NCBI GenBank assembly: GCA_009746045.1
Contig: RPFO01000310.1
Coordinates: 2,901,945-2,965,944, forward strand
Reading direction: 5' to 3'
Source of the DNA: Mesostigma viride
Lineage: Eukaryota; Streptophyta; Mesostigmatophyceae; Mesostigmatales; Mesostigmataceae
DNA length: 64,000 bases
Shown here: positions 31,601 to 43,000 of the stretch, in pieces
Layout of the letters: every line of letters starts with the position of its first letter
Position numbering within the stretch: the stretch's first letter is position 1
The notes under the pieces: generated by a model
Database searches by the model: none
What the model saw: the letters and a program-made list of their open reading frames with translations, nothing else
Told to the model about the DNA's origin: nothing
Translations under genes and position numbers: made by a program

Positions 31601-34600
31601 CGTTGTCCTTCGCCCAGCGGCGCAGGAAAGAACAACCTTCCATGGAATAATAAGACGCGCATCCCGCGAGCCTGGAGAGTGTCTTACCGATCATGAAGGA
31701 AATCTTGGCGAAACCCAGCAAATTTTTTAAAGCTTTACCAATAACTATTTAAACGCATCCTTGACGCTTGGTAAATCCCATAAAACCTGACCATCACCGC
31801 CGCCAGCGTGCAGTCTAATTTATTCCTCTCGACGAAAACTTCAGATTGGACCCCCGTGACGATGGTCATCAATAAAATCATCGACACTGGAAAAAACGCG
31901 AACTCCGCTAAGAATGTCATAAAATTGTCGTCTTTAAGATAAGCACAGTTTCTCTGCATTCCGCGAGCTATCTTTTTCTACTCTGCCTGAAAGCACGTCG
32001 CCATGGCCAGCTCCGGTAGGGGTGCGCGCACCGTGCACCACTTTTTCACGGTACGGACGGGTACCGCGAATTTTTTCGGCGCCAAAAAATTCGCGCCGGG
32101 ACCGTCACCTTAATTGGGGAGAGGAGCACGTAGGGTTGCTGCCAGGTTGCCAACCGAAGGTATTATGCCGCAGCACACCAACGGTATGATGGCTGATGCT
32201 GCATGACATCTATGTGGGGACACCATGCTGCTAGCAATCACCGCAACCGGTCTAGACATCCATGCTATCACAGGGGCCGCTTGCCGACCTTAATTAGCTC
32301 CGCGTATGATGGCCATCCATAGTCATGCAGCATGTTCTAGGCGCTAGCATACTGACAGCTGTGGTACTGTACTCTCATACTACTTCTAGTGTACGATATG
32401 ATGTGGCAAATGTACTTCCAAGGCAAATTCATTCTTGCGTTAAGTTGGCAGGTCCAAGCCTCCAAAATACTCTGTGAGGTACCCTCATTTCAAATTTGAA
32501 AGGTCAGTATGCATACTAGGACTACTATGTATCAATTCTACAGCGTAAGTAGGGACTGCAAGATCTACTTACAGTTGCAGTTCACACGTTTCTCTATGTG
32601 ACTTTTGGTCTCGCGGTTTGTGAGCGGTATAGGCTTTTCATTGGCGGCTATGCAACTTCAATGTTAAGTACCTTGCTTCCGATCCCAAGCATTTCCTGAT
32701 CTGCACTAAGCAAAAGAGTCCTGAATCACTAGATGACTTATTGGCACATAGTTTGCAGCCACATGAGAAAATAGAGTCGTCTTCTTCTACTCATTGCTAG
32801 AGCTAGTACCCATTAGACTCAGGTACAACCCTGTGGAATGGTGAAGCAACCCTGCTTGTTTCAATCAAGGACGCGACAAGCCTACATGCCAACTCTGCCA
32901 CTCCTCCCCTCCCCTTCCCTTGCCTTGTCGCGCCCTACTTGTCGCGCCATCCACTGTCACGCCATAGGTTCGAGTTCACGGGGCTGACTCCAGATCAGAT
33001 TTCGTGCGGGATCAGCCCCGAATCAGCCCGCGCTGCTGTATTGGCCATCCTCGGCGAACGGTCACGTTACAGTGACCCGTCGGCCCATGACCCCGCCTGG
33101 GGGGATAATGAGGGCGGCCATCCATGGAGCTGCCTGCTTGTCGGCCATGACTTGGAGCATGACCTGGAAGCGCTCGGCTTGAAGTACCCTTTGTCCTTGT
33201 GGAGGTAGGTTTTCTTGGCACCTGCTTTAGACGGGATTCGCTTCTATTCGATTTCTTTGTGGATTGCATTTGTTGAACCGCTCGCTCAAGGATGAGTGCT
33301 CTGCAGGCTTGGTGCTTACAAGGATATCCGAGGCGTCTGCCATATATTCGAGGTGTTCCGCGGCTTGCTGCCTAGAGGGAGAATCGAAAGGTCCTGTAGC
33401 TTGGTGCTTACAAGGGTATTTCAGGCGCTCTAGCCTAGTTCTGTGGCTCGCTGCTTGGTTGGGCTGTTGAGCTGTTCGTTGGCTTTGCGTTTACAGGGAT
33501 AGGTGCACTGCTCCATGGTTTGGCGTTTAGGGAGCAGTATAATTGGAAGTGCGTCATGCCCCCCCCCCCCCCCTGCCATGTTGCAGCACATTACCCAGGA
33601 ACCAGTTAATTCTCCCTCCGACCCTCCGTCACTCATGCACCGAGGATGGCACCACAGCCGACGCTTCCCTCCTGCCCTGTTACTTCTCTCCTTGATTGTC
33701 CTGTTTTTTTTTTTGTCTCCTTGATTGTCCTTGACTGTCCTTGACTGTCATTGATTGTCCTCTATCGCCGTCAACGGGGTTAGGTGGCGGTTTTGCCAGT
33801 GGTGGAAGGGAGGGGGCTGAAGTGTGTTGGAGTACAGGGGCAGGAAAGCAGCCGCACACGTAGGCGAAGGGGGGCCAGGAGAGTGGGCAGGTGGCGGGGG
33901 GGGACGGGTGGGAAATTGGGGGTTGCACCGTGGGTGCCCTCAGTTCGTTGGTGACCTGGCTCAACTTACCTCCAGGGCTTCTACCACTCCCAGCTTGTGG
34001 GTGGGCAATGGTCGGTGTCGAAATCGGTAACCAGCTAAGAAATGTTGCATACATGGCCAATGCTTGTCTCATCCATGCACAGACGCTCTCAGCTTCTGTG
34101 CCAGCACACCCTTCGCCTGGATGTCTTCCTGTTTTCTCTCTCTCCCATGGACAATTGTACGATTGATGGGTTGCCGGAGCTATCGTTCTTTGTGCTTCTG
34201 ACTTGTACAACATTTTCACAATCCAACCCTCTAAGGGGATTGCCTTGGAAACCCGTAGTAGTCATCGATTATTTCTGGCCTGCGCTGGTTGTCTCTTTAA
34301 TAGATTATCTAGTCACAGCATGCTTGAGGATTTCTTGGTTTTTGTTGGCGTGAGTGGGCAAACCCGGCGTATACTTCTTACAGCGATAGTGTCAAGTCGA
34401 ACTGCTAACCTGTTTTGAATACCCACCGTTTTCCTGGGCTGGTATCCATTCTAACCCCAACCCCCTCCCGGCGTCATACGTTCGAATGGATGCAAACGCC
34501 TGGCTGGTAATATCTCAGGGATACAGCTTGGTACACCCCGCTGGTCCGCACGTCGGGTGGCCCCCACAAGCTGCGGTACCTGACCAGCGCGTACCTGGGT

Positions 34601-35023
34601 TACGACATCCAGACGGAGGGCCAGCCGCATGATGCCGCGGCCGATTGCATCGCGTCCATGCGGTTATACTTGCGCATGCGGGACCACTGCCCGGGGCAGC
34701 TAGCCGCCACCGCCGAGTTCCCTGAGCACGCCACCATGCCAGGTGTCAGCACGGCGGCAACTGGGACATCTGCACTACCATCAGCGAATGGTGCAGCTGG
34801 CGTTGGGGGCACTTGTGCTTCCACAGGGCTAAGCACAGGGCGCAAACTGGAAGAGGCAGGTGGTGACGGGTGCAAGGCTAGGGATGCTCAGTTTCTTGGG
34901 TGTTCTGCTGCCAACAGCCCGAAGTTGGGCGCGTTCAACAACCGGGGCATGACGCTGGAGGTTACGCGGTACTGCTGGTGCATGGACGTGCCCAAAGGCA
35001 GCGCGTTGTACGACAGCGCATGA
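25692..35023 (+). CDS. RNA exonuclease, REX4-like plant type: zinc finger plus DEDDh domain
   Basis: Five exons fit: 25692-25911, 26031-26146, 29007-29929, 32968-33204 and 34519-35023, all GT-AG with matching phases, giving 666 residues. Residues 24-112 form a Cys/His-rich zinc-binding region (CPAC, CGAC, EHLTG|GPLAKPAC, RGCSLCC), the arrangement I know from plant RNA exonuclease 4-like proteins. A Ser/Pro-rich linker follows. The DEDDh domain has ExoI LDCEMVG (Asp377, Glu379), GHDLEHDLEALGL (Asp485), KLRYLTSAYLGYDIQ and ExoIII HDAAADC (His536, Asp541), so it should be an active two-metal 3'-5' exonuclease, probably nuclear and acting on rRNA precursors or small RNA. The first Met is uncertain, and an extra exon in the 2.9-kb second intron cannot be excluded. 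That intron carries the C-rich array and the next a 2-kb mobile element. Confidence 0.85.
27100..28925 (+). repeat. 1.8-kb C-rich array of CCCCTTT, CCCCTTG, CCCCTCG units
   Basis: Units of 7-9 bases grade from CCCCCTTTC through CCCCCTTGC to CCCCCTCGC and CCCCTGGC. It lies in intron 2 of the exonuclease gene. All three + frames and some minus frames stay open for hundreds of codons only because the repeat lacks stops. The acceptor CTGTCAG at 29000-29006 follows directly. Confidence 0.95.
30215..32112 (-). mobile_element. Diverged 2-kb dispersed element, copy 2, in exonuclease intron 3
   Basis: Collinear with 10130-12405. Landmarks are CCTACCTAATTGG near 30485, an A-rich AAAAAATCAAATCA run near 30570, CCTTCCATGG near 31638, CTTACCGAT near 31685, GTCGCCATGGCCA at 31990 and the palindromic CGAATTTTTTCGGCGCC with AAAAAATTCGCG at 32067-32094. 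The minus-strand peptide MQRNCAYLKDDNFMT aligns with copy 1. It lies wholly inside the intron 29930-32967. Confidence 0.6.
33303..33530 (+). repeat. Degenerate repeats of GCTTGGTGCTTACAAGG type
   Basis: GGCTTGGTGCTTACAAGGATA recurs as TAGCTTGGTGCTTACAAGGG about 90 bp later, then as looser versions such as TTGGCTTTGCGTTTACAGGG. They lie in the last intron and resemble the next exon's start, ACAGCTTGGTACACC. Confidence 0.5.
34271..34302 (+). mobile_element. Solo Penelope-like terminal motif
   Basis: TTTCTGGCCTGCGCTGGTTG followed by TCTCTTTAAT matches the 3' end of the element at 24.26 kb. It lies in the last intron of the exonuclease gene. Confidence 0.5.
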
Positions 35024-35520
35024 AGCCAGCACATCTATCACGCCAAAGGCCTCCCAAAGAAACAGGCGGCATCGTTGGCTCTGCGAAGGACATTTGCTTG
35101 GCCACTACTATGATGATCCCCTAGCATGTGCTGGGCTTTGCAAGCATCTGTATCTCCGGGGCCTCATGATGCGTAGTGGATAGTTTAGATAGTTTCCATC
35201 TCCATCTCCGTGTCTACGCCATTGAGGATGGTCACGTCTTTGTTTTAATTAACCCCTTTTTTTTTACAACGCGGTACATCGCGTTTTAGGGTTAGAACGC
35301 GATGTATCGCGTTGTAGTCTGACACGTGGCAGACACAGTAGATACGAGATTTTCGGTCTGAAACTCGGTGGACGGACTCCTTCCATCCCGCAGAACTCAA
35401 GAAAAAATCCTGGTATTTTTTCGATTTCTTTTCTGACAGCTGCGAAAAAATATGTACCACTGAAATCAGGCATTTTTGCCGGGACGAAGGTGAAGACGAC
35501 GGCGATGGCGGCAGGTAGAT

Positions 35521-35718
35521 TAATTAATTAATAATTAATAAGCACGTGACTGCGTCACGTGGGTGCCAATACAGAGTAAAGGAAACTTCAACCAGGTATA
35601 TACACGAGGAGGGAGGGCGCCGTAGCTTCTCTCACTGCCGCATGCAAGTGGGCAGGCCACAGAGCGCTCTCTCCACAGCATGGTGCTGAGGCGCAACACT
35701 GTGGGTGCAATACAACCT
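35521..35718 (-). mobile_element. SINE-like family B copy with 14-bp target duplication
   Basis: Minus-strand copy of the family seen at 8.74 kb, with its microsatellite tail (TTAATTAATTAATAATTAAT) at the left. GGCGGCAGGTAGAT is duplicated at 35507-35520 and 35719-35732, and the uninterrupted site is present at 13.93 kb. Confidence 0.88.
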
Positions 35719-35828
35719 GGCGGCAGGTAGATGTCGCCAGTTTTCTCGCGAATTTGAGTGGCTGTTAGGTGGCACGGCCATATGATGATGCGTTTGTAGG
35801 TTGATAAGTAGGTTTCTACGAGTTTGTC

Positions 35829-35994
<166 letters not shown>

Positions 35995-36054
35995 GCACGT
36001 GACTGCGTCACGTGGGTGCCATGCAATACAGAGTAAAGGAACCTCCAACCCTAT

Positions 36055-36120
36055 TCTGATCAGACACTCCGCAAAGGTGAAAACCTTTGCGTTCAGTGCC
36101 AGGCCGCGGAAAAAGGCCGC
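36055..36120 (-). mobile_element. 66-bp truncated tRNA-related SINE inside family B
   Basis: Only the 3' tail of the SINE is present (minus-strand AACGCAAAGGTTTTCACCTT and GCGGAGTGTCTGATCAGA). TCCAACCCTAT is duplicated on both sides at 36044-36054 and 36121-36131. Confidence 0.88.
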
Positions 36121-36470
36121 TCCAACCCTATATCCACATGCAGCGAGAATGAGGGAGGGCGCCCTATAGCTTTCTCTCACTGCCGCAAGTGGGCAGGCCA
36201 CAGAGCGCTCTCTCCACGTCAAAGAGTTTGTCTAAAGTACTGGATCGAGAAAAGGAAGTTACGTATATAGATTATTCCAGTTTCCCACCCAACAATCTTA
36301 TGCGGAAAACCTGGAAACCGGCACACATATCATTACGGAATATCATTACGGCAAGACTCGGGTCTGCTGCGGCACCATGCTAGGTATTTCCATGGTGTAT
36401 CGACTTCTGGTGTCTCATGTTTATTCCTTCCGAACGCCCATGCCTCTTATCTAACTCAGTCCGCACTGGC

Positions 36471-37097
36471 GCCTTTTCCACGACTTACGCCCTTTTTCAC
36501 CAGTTGTTCTCGGTGTGCTTATCTCTCTGTGCGTTACTCTGTGTTTGCGTACTTTCCTGTTTCTAATTTGCTTAGTGAATGCAATAGATTGGATTTTACG
36601 GTCCTGCGCAATTCCAAAACAAAGCTATGCCAGCTCAAGCATGCATCATGACGCGCAAACCCTAGTCGGAGTTTTGCCGCCAACAATGTGTGCACAATCC
36701 GGACTTTAAAGCTGTGCAGTACTGCACAAACACGTGAGCTATGCACATAGTCTCATTTTACCATACACAGTAAGTTTACACAGGGCCACCTTTTGAACAT
36801 GCAAGCCCATTTGCTTCATATGACGCATCAAGCCGCATCATCCTGCACCACATTGGTGCACGGACTAAATCAAAGTTGCTCAAGATTGAGCACAAATACT
36901 TGGGGTAGCGTCATAGAGCCAGATGGAGCCATCCAGGACTTGTCTTCCCAAAGCCAGTAAAAATGTGACCGCACATGCAACCGCGGTAATATTACGGCTC
37001 ATTAAACAGAATATTATCAATCCAGACCATGAATAATAAATTATTCCGCGCGTGTACACATGCCACCAGCGAGGGACACAATTCATCAATCCGTCCA
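36471..37097. other. Intergenic stretch
   Basis: No gene is seen. It lies between the transposon remnant and the stop codon of the minus-strand lysozyme-like gene and presumably includes that gene's 3' UTR. Confidence 0.45.
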
Positions 37098-40000
37098 TCA
37101 ATCGGCCAGCGAGGATTTCACCCTGAGATACTTCTTCCAGTAATCCATCGTCGACTTGTTCTTGTACCCGTTCGGACCGCCATTATACCCCCGCACCACA
37201 AACTCCTCGCTGCCCGTGTGGCCGTTAATCCCCGACAGGTAATGCACGTACGAGGCCCCCATGTACATGCTGACCGCGGGCCGATACAAATCATTGATCG
37301 TCGGGATGCCGAACGCGTTATACCCCATGTCTTTTGCCAGCCACTGCGCGGTACTGAGCAGGGTCTGCATGAGCCCCGCCGAGGCTTCTCCGATGCCAGG
37401 CTCCCAGCGGTACGCCTGCGGGTCGCCGCCACTCTCGATCACACAGATGGCCCGCAGCATGCGTGACGAGAGGCAGTGCTTGAAATGCCGCGCGTTCGTG
37501 CTCTCCGCCAGCGCCTTGATCTCTGCGGATGACAGCACTGCCCGCTCGGCCGCGGGAGTGGACGCCGTGAGCTGATTCGCCTGGTACAGGTCGCTAGAAT
37601 TACCAACCCCGGCCCTCCCAGCCCGGTCCACTGCCACCCGGCCCGACGAGGATACTTGCACCCCCGGTGATGACATGTGCGCCATCTGTGCGATGGATTG
37701 CCGAGGGGCAGCCGAGGGCATGTCCGCGGTCCCCCCCGCCTGCGTGCTCAGCCAGTGCCGCACCTCCTGGTATCTCCTCCAGTAACTACTGGCAGCCTCG
37801 CTCTCGGTACCCTCCGGCCCCGCTCGGTACGCCTTGACCACGAACGCGTCTGCCTGCCGCCGGCCATCATACCGCGCGAGGCTGTGCAGGTACGCGATCC
37901 CGAAATAGATCCCCTTGGTTGGATCGTACAGGTCCTCCTCGCGGGGCACCCCGTGGGCGCTGTACCGGCTCTGGCGCGCGAGGTACTGCGCGGTGGTCAG
38001 GCCCACGCCCATCAGGCCGAGGCCTGTCGTGTGGCCCCAGCCGCCGCTCCCCGCGCGCCGCGTGCCGCGCCGCTGGCTCTCCATCTCAATAATAGCGCGC
38101 ACCTGGGGAGCGGGCAGAAATAACAGGTAGGTCGTACATATTGTCGTAGTATATTGTAGATAGGTCGTAATCCTTAGTTAGTATATATTAGTTACTTACC
38201 TGATTGTAGATAGGTCCTAATCCTGAGTTAGTATTTATTAGTTACTTACCTGATTGTCAAGTTGGCTGATTGTTCAGTTGGTGAACTGGCCAGTCAGTCA
38301 GTTGTTTTGTTTCTTGACATGTTTCAACGTTTTCCTTAGCTGGTTAGGCGGCAAGGCTTCTTAATAGATTGGCTCCAATGGCAACTAGCATTCAGGACCA
38401 TCGCTTGGCAAAGAAAATACGTGCCATGCCGCGTTACATTCAACGTGGAATAAGCAGGTGCCAAGATCTATTCACCATGTTCCCATCAAACAGAACAGCG
38501 GATCCCACCAAACCAGGTTCCAGCCAGGTAGATTTGGCGAGGGTAACGCGCTAGTCATCGTTTTACATTTCGGCATCACAATACTGCATCAGAGTGGCGC
38601 ACAGTAACTTTTGCTCGTTCGGAATCGTAGTGCGCTTGTCCTGCGGTGTCCGTGTACCATACTAGTAACGAGGGGGGGCAAAGGAGCGAGGGGCATGGCG
38701 ACCTGGGGTCAGGCATGAAGGACGTCTGGGAACAAGCAGGTAAGGCCAGAACCAGAGCTGCGTAAACATTGGGGACATGGGAGTACACCTTCGGTAGGGC
38801 CACCCCTTGCTATGAACCAAAAAAGTTGAAGGGGTCTCCCTTGTGAAGCAGATGAGTAACTTCCTTGTGATGCGCTACATTAATGAGGAGAGATTGCATG
38901 GTGAAGCGGTAACGAGGCAGAGCTGCACGCCATAAATGTGACATCTTATTCACGCCACGCCATGGGGATGTTGGACTTGGCCGCTAGATTCGAATGAGCC
39001 AGCAAGGAGCCCGCGATGCTGTGCCAGCAGAACGGCGCTCACGGACATGATAGTTGATAGAGCAGTTCCTTTCCTTAGGAGCCAGCCGTGAGAATAGCAA
39101 CAGCATGGGCGCACTAGCGTGCCTGCATGCGGGGACCATCAGGAAAAGCAGACTCAGAAGGCTCTTAAAAGAAAGCTAGACAAGTAGGCATTGCGGCATA
39201 AACAAGGGGAGACGTACATTATTCTGATAGCAGTTCCAGCTTACCTTCAAGTTACTTAACTTCAAGTTACGAAAATTTGAAGTATACCCAAACTTTGCAT
39301 CACCATGCACTGGAGGGAGTAGATAACATGTGCAACGATGCCATGTAGATAACACGTGTAATGATGCCGTATATTGGGCCACGTGGGATCTCTTGAAAGG
39401 CATCACCACCTACATCATACCCACATCTAACACTGCCGATCCCATGCCCACAATCAACACCTCTATTCACATACCCTAGTACTACTAGTACCATGCTACC
39501 GAAGCATATAGTATACAAGGATACAGTGGTAAACGGCAGTATAACCTGACCGTGAGGCCTCACCATGAGCGGGTCGATCCCCTCCCCGACGAAATGCTGC
39601 TGCAACACTGACGCCACAAGCCCCGCCGTCCGCTCGTGCGACAGCGCTTCCCCCGCGCCGCCGCCGTCACCACCGCTGCTGGCCGCGGTGGCGGCACCAT
39701 AAGCACCCCCCGCACGCGCCCGGTTCAGATCGTGGATTTGACTGCCTCCGCTCCCCCCATGGCTATTATTAGCCTCGGCATGCTTGTCCGGCCCGTTCAG
39801 GTGGCGGTCCACTTGGGCCACCGTCGCGGCGAGTGCGTGGTCGATGGTGGCGGTGATGCGTGCCAGCAGCGGCAGCACTCGGCGCTTCTCCTTGCAGTAT
39901 TGCTGCCAGAACACGTTTAGTGGTGGGGAGGAGATGTCTGCCTGGGGGCCGCCGCGGTAGTGCCGCACGAGGAGCTCCTCAGACACCCTGCAGGGAGGGG

Positions 40001-43000
40001 GGAGGCACAGGCAGGAGGAGATTCAGCACATTAGAATACATATAGTAGCAGCAGAAGTATAGTAGCGGATCGGTACAGGAAGGTTGACAACATGCCTGCA
40101 CGTGCGCAACCGAGAGGGACACGTGGACACATGGGGGTGCGCAGTAGGCAGTTTGATGTCCGTGTGCATGATATGCCCGTGTGCATGCCGCCAGCAGAGG
40201 AGTGCGTGTGCATGCCGCCAGTAGATGAGCCCGTGTGCATGCCGCCAGAAGATGAGCGCGTGTGCATGCCGCCAGCAGATGAGCGCGTGTGCATGCCACC
40301 AGCAGATGAGCGCGTGTGCATGCCGCCAGCAGATGAGCCCGTGTGCATGCCGCCAGCAGATGAGCCCGTGTGCATGCCGCCAGCAGATGAGCGCGTGTGC
40401 ATGCCAGCAGCAGATGAGCGCGTGTGCATGCCGCCAGCAGACGAGCGCGTGTGCATGCCGCCAGCAGATGAGCCCGTGTGCATGCCAGCAGCGATATGCC
40501 GCAAAACAAGGTACGTCACGGGGAGGGAAAGGGACTCTCTCAGAAACAGAGCACGCCGATAAAGTACTCGATGCGCCTGTGCGGGCATATACAACTTTGT
40601 AAGCACGGAATGGTTCTAAAAAATTGTGTGTGTATGTGTCGTGTGTGTGTGTTGTGTGTGTGTTGTGTGTGTGTGGGGAGAATGGCCAGTGGGAGCTGCA
40701 TATGCATACCATCCAGCCGTGCAGTTGGTGGTGATATAACCGGCAAGAGCAAAATCAACAGGTACGCTGTGAGGTAGCTGGCTGACCGACAGGCAAGGAG
40801 TGCTTGATTGCTGAATTCTTTCCAACACCGTGGAAGGGAAAGAAGCCTAAGGGCCTAGGTACATGCCAGCCAATCAGGATGCCGACTACCCTTTCAGCAG
40901 AGCACCTGGGGGCACACAGAGCGGCAAGAAGTCCAGCCGCGTCAACATAGACCTTACTCTCCCCCCTCCTTCACCTTGGCTGACCATGCCCATGCCTGAA
41001 ACATGGCTGATAGATACGCCCAACAAACATGCCAAACCGGTGCTCCAAAACCAGTACGCCAAACCGGTGCTCCAAAACCAGTACGCCAAACCGGTGCTCC
41101 AAAACCAGTACGCCAAACCGGTGCTCCAAAACCAGTACGCCAAACCGGTGCTCCAAAACCAGTACGCCAAACAGGTGTTCCAGAACAACAATTCCAAACA
41201 GGACTGCAGCTATGACAATCAGACGTGACAAACAGATATGACAAACCTCTGTCCCAAATAGATGTGCCAACCAGATAGCGGAAACCGCCAGCCTGCAACC
41301 GCAACACAACTCACTCTGGGTGGTTCTTGCTCAGAGTCCGGCTCAAAAAGTCCAAGTATGCGGCACCATAGTAAAGCGCCGTTGCAGGAGCCAGCAGGTC
41401 CTGCTCACTGCTGGGGTACGGCACGCCGGTGTACGCCAAATCCCTGCAATTAGGGGCGATCCAGATAGCATCTCACAACAGAATGAGCATTGATGGGAGA
41501 AAAATGCAGCATGGGAATTGGTGGGCAGCCCCAGCACATGTCCTTGTCAATGATCGATGTTCTTGCTGACGACCTGCCTGACTTATAGTACAATACTACA
41601 CACCACAGAATACTAGTAATGCTGGTATCTAGTAATAATGTGATGATAGCCACGGCCCACGGGTAATATTATAATAGCGCAGTCTGATAGCCTTGGACGT
41701 CAGAAACTTACACTTTTCTGCGAGTGCCATCCTGGAACGTCATGTTGCGCATGACCGCATGATCGCCATCAAATAGAAACCAGCGGGAGGCCCATTTGCG
41801 TTGTTTGCACTATCTATAGGACGTACAAGTATGCCATCTCTACCATGTTGAACCAGCTGCCCGATAGCCAGCGCTCTTCTTACTTCAACGCATATAGCCA
41901 ACGGTCACGGAGAATAAGAGCTGGTAGGATACCAGTAACGATGTTACGTTGGCTGGAGGCCATTCCTAGCGTGAGACAAAAGTGCCCGTGCGCAAACACC
42001 AAAGCAATCCTTCGGCTCCTTCAGAGCAGAGGCCTTAGTTGCCAATTGTTCTGGCATCGCTTGACTTCTTCTTGCCCCTTATTCTGGCATCACTTCTTCT
42101 TGCCGATTGTTCTTGCATCGCTTCACTTCTTCTTGCCCCTTATTCTGGCATCACTTCTTCTTGCCCATTGTTCTGGCATCGCTTGACTTCTTCTTGCCCC
42201 TTATTCTGGCATCACTTCTTCTTGCCAATTATTCTTGCATGACTTGACCTTATGGTTGGTAACTACCTTGAGAGATAGCCGAGCGTGCCAGTCGCCAGCT
42301 GTCAGCGGCAGCTGTCCGTGGCAAGTCGGTGGCTAGCTGTCCATCCACCTGTGGCTGATCGGGCTATACATCAATGAGACGTACAACCAGCGCAGGCCTG
42401 ACATCTGGAATATCTGGGCCATGGAGGCTCGGGCCTGCTGGTATCGTATCCGCGTGTGTCAACTTGTCTCACCTTTCATGACAATAAGATGCATGAGAGA
42501 GCTCATTAGCAGGTGCCGAGAATTGAGGAGGGGAGATGTGACATCTGGCCATATCCCTTGGCCTACCAAGACCTCCAACAGCCACACAGCATCCAATGTG
42601 GAACGGTGGTGAGCGCAGGATGCCACTGGGAACATGGTGGCATGCCCGACACCGTCCGCATTGGTAGTTTTTATGCATACCCAAAATTTCCCTGTGCGCA
42701 TTTTGAATTACCATGGATCGATTGTTGGGAGCCAAGTAGGGGCCCCGGCTTTTCTTTCTTTATTTAAAACTCTTTGTTTTTTCGTCGTGCAGCCGTTCAA
42801 GGCAGCCGGTAACTTTTTTACTACGGTGAGATCCCCTGATTTTCTGTTGTTTCAGCTTGCTGTTTCGCCCAGAGTAACCCCCCGGCAAGATTTAATTAAT
42901 TAATTAATTTAGTTTGTTTGTTTGCTAGTTGATCTCTAATGCAAATCCAAAGCCTAGGGACTTGATTAAAATTTTTTTATTTGTTATAATGTTTTCAGGC

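Noticed and set aside
40031-40712. Repeat proteins from the 27-bp minisatellite (GGMHTRSSA, ACRQQMS)
   Set aside because: The unit length is a multiple of three, so every frame stays open. The region sits inside an intron of the lysozyme-like gene.
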